Source: Lunularia cruciata (Eukaryota > Streptophyta > Marchantiopsida > Lunulariales > Lunulariaceae). Taken from it: a stretch of DNA of 64,000 bases. Both the position numbers and the translations under genes were made by a program. Below the pieces are notes generated by a model. That model was not told the origin of the DNA. It worked only from the letters and a program-made list of their open reading frames with translations, and made no database searches. Shown here piece by piece: positions 57,539 to 64,000 of the stretch (the stretch's first letter is position 1; every line of letters starts with the position of its first letter). The stretch covers positions 11,562,744 through 11,626,743 of the forward strand of contig OX419759.1 of the NCBI GenBank assembly GCA_948567375.1. Reading direction: 5' to 3'.

Positions 57539-58950
57539 ATTCTTTCGAAATATGACAGATGAATATCAACATGAAGCTTCTGCGTCCAATTTGGGAGACA
57601 GACTATCCGCATATCCAATGGGAACCGACTATCTTTCATGTGCAGTAACGAAGGCCGTACGATAAGTCAAGAACCCAGAGAAGTGTAGAATATCCCGAGA
57701 TAAACAAAGTACATAAATCAGTAAGGAAATTATGCCTCGCGATACGTCGATAGCAACCAGATTATGATATTTAAGAACATGTAGGACTTAACAAAGGGCC
57801 ACGTTGTATCTTGTCGGCGGGTAGCACATACATTTTAGGGTTGGTTGCATGCATGTCAAGCTTCTAGTAAATTGGCTCCTGATTTGGAATCTCCAATCTG
57901 CATACATACAGAATCTTCAAAGTCGGTATTGATAAGGCTTCCATTTCACGATTCAACTATCACTTAGATCAAGAATGAATCCATTGTTCCATCCCACTCT
58001 TCTGTGTCAGGTCCCACTTGGACTGTTATGCCAGGAACGATCAGCCTACTGCAGAACAGTACTGATAAAGTAGGGTGTAATGCAGGATTATTTAATTACT
58101 CAGTATGTCACATGCTTAAAGTTTCAAATTGGACTTCTACGCCCGAGAAGCGTGTTGTTAACTATAATAAATGGTCGTCCCAATCTTCGAGCCTACTGTG
58201 TATAAACATATTTTAGTGACAAGATGGGCGGGTTGCAGAGGACTTTTGCATCGTTTTTGAATTCTTTACCTTACTAAGTAATCTTCAAATATGACAAGCG
58301 AGCATTGCCCCAAAGCTCCGCGTGAAATAGTGAGTGAGCGAACAGAACATGAATTAGATCATCCGGATAGTCTATATTTTGCCCCCACTTTCAAACACTA
58401 GGGTTTTCAAACTGCATATTGTACGGAAATGAATTTCAATTTCGCAAGAACTCACTGCATAACCGGTAGATCACATGCGCTAAAATTGAATGAGGCTGCA
58501 AAGACGGTAATGGAAATTTGCGGAAATTAGGAAAGAGTATTTAACACACGAATTCGACATTGTAGGGAAACAGAATGAAAACCGTAAAATTTGTTGGATC
58601 ACCCTGGTTTGCCAATAATACGGAATTGCGCGAGTGCCCAAATGAAAACACCCTGTTGTTGACCGATATCGTCATCATTAACTGTATTCTTCTCCATCCT
58701 CACTATGCATTGCTGGACAAGTGATGCCTTCTGCATAATTGGAGTAAAGATCACCTTTTCCTTAACTCATCTGCGTCCATGCAATATAAATTATCAATTT
58801 CAAGAGCAGTTTATGCTAACAAGAAAGACGGTGCATGTGCAGGTGCTTCTCATGCATATGCACATGGGAAACCAAAACACTTGAGTTCTCTCCACTGATG
58901 GAAATCTACAACTTGACACTAGGCTAATTCGGACAATAAAAACCCGATTT

Positions 58951-59060
58951 CTCATATCGGGACTATTGGGCCTAGCCATATTTTATCTCTTTTGTTTCTC
59001 CCTCGTACGGCTTGAGGCTTGATGGGGTCTTCCCTTCTATGGTCGCCTTTCCCTTTTGAG
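58951..59060 (-). repeat. dispersed repeat family, copy 8
   Basis: On the minus strand: GGGAAAGGCGACCATAGAAG, GGAAGACCCCATCAAGCC, a short duplication of CAAGCC, then GTACGAGGGAGAAACAAAAG and TGGCTAGGCCCAATAGTC. The orientation is opposite to copies 5-7. Confidence 0.75.
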
Positions 59061-60117
59061 ACCTCATCAACAGGTGTCAATGAGTTAGTTGTCCGAATGC
59101 ATTGTCCTTTGTTTCCACATGTGCATCACCATCATGATCAACAGGACACATTTGCAACCCGAAAATTCCATCGACACTGAATAATATGGATTACGAGTAC
59201 TTTCTACTGAGCAGGAAACAGAGCACTAGACTATGAATATAAAGTGCTCGGTTTCAAGTGTATGTCTGCATATGTGTCTCTCAAATGTGGTTGCTCAACA
59301 TGCTTATTCCTGCAAGCGTCCGTAATCCAGATAATGCGAAGTCTATTTTGCACATTTGTGTGGATTTTCTTGCAATTTATATTCAGAATCTGCTGCAGAC
59401 ATAAGGCATGACTGCTTCAGCACATGACTCTCCGTCTACATGTAAAATTCGCAACATCTTCCACCTATACATAAGCTTCAGAGGGAGATCTAGTGGACAT
59501 CCAGGAGACATCCGACTGTGTACAGTATTCTTGCTTCTTGGATCTAAATTGTTACGAGAGCTTTAAACAAAGGTACTCTACAATTTGCCATGGCTACCAA
59601 CCATGGCCATGACCATCGTCTCCACACTAATCAGTCGGCATGAGATTGATTCAAAAGTTAAACGTTCCACATCTACTACGCAAGGTAGTTGATTCTTGAA
59701 GGATACCTTCTGATTGCAACACATCAGCGATTTATAAATGCATAGGTTACCAAATCTTGGGCCTTCTGATGTGCAGTTTTTCCACAATATTCCAGAATAG
59801 CTTACAATTTAAAGTCTAGGAGATCCATTCCCAACATTTTACGTATATCGTACGGTATAAACTCCGTCCATTAGGAATACTTGCTTTCTATGCAACTTCT
59901 GCATTTATCCCAAATTGAATCAACAATCCCAAATATTCAAACCAAGGTTATAATCTACCTGATCGGTCTTTCTTGTACTAGCTCAACCCTCTGACATAAT
60001 CTTCTAGTTCTATTCTACTGACAGGAAATTCCATTCGTGTCTCTCCACAGAGGGGATGGGGAGAGGGGATATCTCTCTAGCAAGGGGATATCTTTGACTA
60101 AATACAACTTTTGACAA

Positions 60118-60158
60118 CGATTCTTAGCCTGTTCCAATTCACAACAGGCTAAGAATCG
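60118..60158. repeat. perfect 16-bp hairpin with 9-nt loop
   Basis: CGATTCTTAGCCTGTT (60118-60133) and AACAGGCTAAGAATCG (60143-60158) are exact reverse complements around CCAATTCAC. It lies about 400 bp past the stop codon of the minus-strand kinase gene, possibly in its 3' region. Confidence 0.9.
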
Positions 60159-60549
60159 CCTATCCACGCTCCATTCATTCTTCCCAGATCTGATTGATTG
60201 CACTTGGTTTTAGTTCTTTAGCTTACATGATCTCATCTACTGTCTTCACCAGCTGTCATCTCAACCTATCTTTCCTACAGTAGCCATGATCTTCTAGAAT
60301 CTTTTCAGAGATGAAGGGAAATCACATAGCCCCCCAACACACAGGATGAAGACAAATTCTACAAATTCAGATGAATGACAGACAAGTCATTCCTGGACCT
60401 GGAAACTCCATTCCCCTAGAGAATAAGGACAAGAGTTGACAACAGATTGCCGCAGCTAGATTACCTGACACCCAGCGTCTTCCTTCCGATACATGTACAT
60501 GTACAGATCTAAGTGGCAGTTGCCACCGACTGTCTAAGGATTGAAAGCA

Positions 60550-63500
60550 TCAACTCGTAGATTGGTCAGGGTCATCTTGAGTCGAAGGGTTATGATTGTA
60601 AACCGGACCTAGAATAAGAGATTCGTAGCGACGATACTCTTTCGTGATCAAATCTGCCAAGCTGGTTTCATGTGCTGGAGATCGATGTGCTGACTTAAGG
60701 TTCTCCAAAATCTCGAGCGCTAGTTTCATGTCAGGTCTCCTATTAGGATCTGTATTGGTACAGTTCACTGCGATGTGCAACATCGTAAGAATCGTATCCT
60801 CCTGCAGTGGTGTTAATTTCTTCGAAACTAGAAATGGATCCAGCAGGGTAAGGGCAGAATTGCTTAGAATTGCAGCCGTCATCCATTTCGAGATTGTGCC
60901 ACTAAGCCCGAAGATGGATGCTGTAGGCCGCTGCCTGGTCAGAAGCTCTATAAGGATGATTCCGAAGCTGTATACATCGGCCTTTGTGGAGGGCCTCGCG
61001 TAGTCGATAAACTCTGTGCAGGCAATATTAAATGAAATTAGCATTCCATGCGTTTCGGTATAACTCCTAGCCCGTGGATCTTACATAAATTGCAAGCATA
61101 GACTTCCCTGATTGACAACGGGATCGTTCTTACACTGATTCCAAGTGCTGTAGGTTAAATCCGAGTTTGCAATATGGAGATTGCGAATTCTCTCTACATG
61201 ACAAACTACTTGATAACTTCATAAACTTTTCGTAATCAAGCAAAGGAACATGCTAATGTTATATCGAGGAAACAGGATGCTTAAGTATGAAGGATGGCAG
61301 AAGATTACATAAGATTTCAGCGTTGGCATTACCAGTACTCCTCTGGGGAAATATGAATGAAATCAAATGTACTCATATATGAAATATCATTGTCTTCCTA
61401 CCACAGTGTTCCTCATCAAGGTGTAAGAGTCAGAATCTGAACTTGTTATGAATCCATTAGTGTAGTTACCTCTCCAGAGTGTATTTGCATCATTGCGGGC
61501 AATTCTCGAACTTCTGGAATCCGTGGGTGGTCTAGATCCATGAGTCTCACCAGCAATTGGATCTACAGTAGATAATTATATTATGTGATGTAGAATTGAC
61601 TTTGGGAAAATACCTGGGGCTGTGTAGCCGACGGTGAAGTTGCAGGTCATGGTATGAGTATCCACTCTAAGAGCTGGGCAAACCAAGCGTGAACCTCCAA
61701 AGTCGGCGATCCGAGGTTCAAAGTCGTCATCCAGAAGAATGTTGCCAGGCTTGAGGTCTAGATGAGCGGCAGGCTCCTCCCGGTCATGATGGAGGTAAAC
61801 AAGCCCATGGGCTACACCGAGAGCGATTTTGTAACGATCTTCAAGAGTGAGAGTGCAATCCACGGCTCCATGTAATGCTTTATCTAAGCTTCCTCGAGGC
61901 ACGTACTCAAGAATCAAGGCCAGCATGTCGAGATTCAGCACGTATCCTAAAATTCTCACCAAATTACGATGCTGAAGATCCTTCATGCTCTCAATCTCCC
62001 TCACAAATCTCTTACGGGTCTGGCAAAAGTCTTCCACTATGAGCTTCTTAATCGCAACTTCCTGGGAAGATTTCTTCCACCCAATGTTGTCAAGGACTGC
62101 TCGGTACACCAAGGTAGAACTTCCTTCCCCTATCAAGTGGTCACGAGAGAAATTGCTGGTTGCTATCTCCAATTCATTGCCAGTGATCTGTCGAAGACCC
62201 GGGCCAAACGACTGACCACAGTACACGATTTCCGGCCTGACATTACTTCTTGCCTTCCTTAGACGTCTTCGAATCCTCTTCCAGAAAATAACCACAATTA
62301 CTGCAAATAATACAGCAACACCACCAAATGATCCTGCAATTGCTATCCCCAAAACGTCTTCCTTCCCCTTGGCCCTCGTGTTCGCGGTATTGAAGGGACA
62401 TGCTTTGTTTAACGATGCCCCGCAAAGGTCCACATTGCCCTCAAAGGACGAAGTTACCGTGCTCTTAAAATCTGGAATAGGACCGCTAAGCTGATTGAAG
62501 GAGAGATTGATGTAGGTGAGAGATTTCATTCTGCTTAGTTCTCTTGGAATTTGACCGGATAGGTGGTTGTGTGACAAGTCTATTTTCATCAGACATTCAA
62601 TAGTCCCCATCTCCTTCGGAATGGATCCGTTAAGGGAATTGTGACTGATGTCAAGTTTCTCAAAGAGACGCTTGTTTAATTGGATTATTGGGGGTATCGG
62701 ACCGGAAATATTGTTTCTCTCCAAATGAAGCTCCCTCAACAACTTGAAATAACTCATGTCTGGGATTGGTCCCGTCAATCCATTGCCTTGGAGGTACAAT
62801 TCGCTAAAGATGTCATTGTCGATACTTGAGAGCTTCGGTATGCTTCCCGTCAACTGATTCTCCTCCAGATGTAGTATTGTGAGATTCGAGCACTTGGTTA
62901 GTAGACCCTCGGGAATCTCTCCATTGAGACGATTCCTTGCAACGTTCAATTCATTCATTCCTGGCCAGCACAAGTTGTGTGGGATCCTTCCTGCCAACCG
63001 ATTCCCTTGAAGTCTGACCATATTAAGGTTCGCCAAATAACCTAGGTCCTCGGGAATGGTGCCACTCAGTTTGTTGTCTTGTAGATATAACATCTGCAGC
63101 TGTCTGCAGTTCCCCAACTCCACAGGTATCTTCCCCGTGAGACTATTGTTTTGTAAATCTAACCACTCGAGGTCCCGGAGATATCCAATGAAAGGAGAAA
63201 TTGTCCCCTCTAAGCCCATGCTTCTACGTTCCACTTTCTCCACGCTGCTCGTCCCATTCTTGCATGTCACCCCACCCCACTGGCAGTAATTACTTTGGGA
63301 AGGGTCCCAGTCTCTCAGAGCTCCTTGAGGATCTGCCAATATGGCCCTCTTCACAGCGAGTAATGCAAGCAAATCCGAGTCTGAAGATGGAAAAGTGAAT
63401 GGATGACTGTAAGCGAGTGGCGATGCTTGTGACAAACATCCAAATATAATACCAGCAAGAATGAACACCTGCCTAGATCTCACAGTCCAGGCCCGATACT

Positions 63501-63561
63501 GCGATCGCAGCTCCTTCATCTCCTTCTTGAAGGCAGAAAGTAATACCCAAATCTGTAACAT
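60550..63561 (-). CDS. LRR receptor-like kinase, FLS2-related, non-RD, two exons
   Basis: Exons 63561-61614 and 61013-60550, joined CCAG|GTATTT...GCACAG|AGTTT so that a Glu codon spans the junction; 803 aa. An N-terminal hydrophobic segment (about 30-46) is followed by the LRR cap with W94/C100, about 11 LRRs (108-375), a second Cys pair (380, 388), one membrane helix (403-427) and a basic stop-transfer stretch. Kinase: glycine loop IGEGSSTLVY (477-486), VAIKK with Lys505, HLDLKPGN (600-607), DFG (620-622), TAPE across the intron, TKADVYSFG and NRRPDM. Leu precedes the catalytic Asp602, so this is a non-RD kinase, common in plant immune receptors. The short LRR array and kinase text resemble FLS2/EFR (LRR-XII), which act at the plasma membrane with co-receptors. 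An alternative start is Met15. The ligand is unknown. Confidence 0.93.
61470..61562 (-). other. possible 93-nt cassette exon inside the kinase intron
   Basis: Within the single intron (61613-61014) a stretch is bounded by ACTGTAG| and |GTAACT on the minus strand. It is 93 nt long, a multiple of three. It has no stop in the kinase frame and would insert 31 residues (DPIAGETHGSRPPTDSRSSR and onward) between AP and EF of the activation segment, breaking the APE motif. The product with the exon skipped matches the family exactly and is the main form. Chance is possible. Confidence 0.3.
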
Positions 63562-64000
63562 TTTCTGTACTAATAAACGGTTCTTCCTCTCAATCTTTTG
63601 CTAGAAGATAAAACTCCATATTTACGAGTTAGATCTACAAGTTCTCAAAAGTGGCCTTTGAATTCAGAAGACTAAGTTCAAGAAACCATCTTAAAGCAGC
63701 AAAATCTAACTGCTCGTCTTCTAGAGATAGAGGTCATACGGACTCCTAGAACTTGCTTGGAGCAGAAACAAGCAAGGAATTCAAACTTGTCAAAGCTGTA
63801 ATTGACCAGGAGAGAATCAAGTCTCCTGTAAGGTTCATCTTTGAGTCACAGAGGATTATTTTATCTATTTGAAGTTCTTTCCCAAAAAACTTCTAAGTAA
63901 ACCATCAACTCAATGTAACCAGACCACATGTTCGATCAAAAGATCGATGGCCACTCTAAACTGTTTCTATCTGCACATCAGAATCCTCTCCAGGTCAGTT
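63562..64000 (-). promoter_or_regulatory. upstream region of the receptor kinase
   Basis: 438 bp of leader or promoter before the ATG at 63561, cut by the window edge. No clear TATA box was picked out and a leader intron cannot be excluded. Confidence 0.35.

Larger units (their letters stand above)
57539..60549. other. intergenic DNA 3' of the receptor kinase gene
   Basis: Mixed composition with only short, unrecognised frames (for example 58004-58216, 59578-59787, 60015-60203). It holds dispersed repeat copy 8 and a hairpin, listed separately. The end near 60550 is the 3' UTR of the minus-strand kinase. Confidence 0.45.

Noticed and set aside
1-64000. CRISPR array, bacterial operon or prophage
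   Set aside because: Introns, plant gene families and plant-type retroelements; no regular spacer-repeat array was seen.

Overview
The window looks like nuclear DNA of a land plant, most likely a non-seed plant; a liverwort such as Marchantia is my best guess. The reasons are plant-type genes with GT-AG introns, long AT-rich intergenic DNA full of decayed elements, plant-only gene families (cluster-II diacylglycerol kinase, LRR receptor kinase of the FLS2 type, UTR2-type nucleotide-sugar transporter) and a Ty3/Gypsy retroelement of a kind I associate with bryophytes and charophytes. The species cannot be fixed from the sequence alone.

Layout. 1-12.7 kb is gene-poor and holds short tandem duplications, two related Mutator-like MITEs (about 5351-5618 and 10874-11148, the second with a near-perfect 9-bp target duplication) and a solo LTR (11251-11830, TSD ACCTC). 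12.7-14.45 kb is the GC-richer upstream region of a seven-exon UTR2/UTR4-like transporter gene (14452-17316, plus strand, 343 aa). 17.3-22.6 kb is AT-rich with simple and tandem repeats and a tRNA-Leu-like relic. 23.2-34.5 kb is one large, heavily decayed Ty3/Gypsy element. Between protease and reverse transcriptase it carries the remains of a C5-cytosine DNA methyltransferase, and a 669-bp solo LTR splits that domain inside motif I. A 4.87-kb stretch (protease-methyltransferase-RT-RNase H-integrase) was later tandemly duplicated, and the second copy lost about 0.95 kb of RT. Most in-frame stops are TAG where the family has glutamine, the mark expected from loss of methylated cytosine in CAG.

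34.5-40.3 kb is again gene-poor, with a recent 93-bp tandem duplication. An intronless diacylglycerol kinase lies at 40327-41829. Two small secreted cysteine-rich (knottin-like) peptide genes in opposite orientation (43095-43358 minus, 45859-46170 plus) are paralogs that also share promoter and leader sequence. A third unrelated small secreted-protein candidate is at 55395-55826. A decayed second Gypsy RT is at 48973-49330 (minus). A short dispersed repeat family of about 8 copies marks 7.6, 18.3, 51.3-51.8 and 56.8-59.1 kb. Two perfect hairpins lie at 56660-56705 and 60118-60158. The window ends with a non-RD LRR receptor kinase gene (63561 to 60550, minus, two exons, 803 aa).

The genes do not form a pathway. 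The transporter serves the endomembrane system, the DAG kinase lipid signalling, the receptor kinase and secreted peptides the cell surface. A shared role in defence for the last group is conceivable but not shown.
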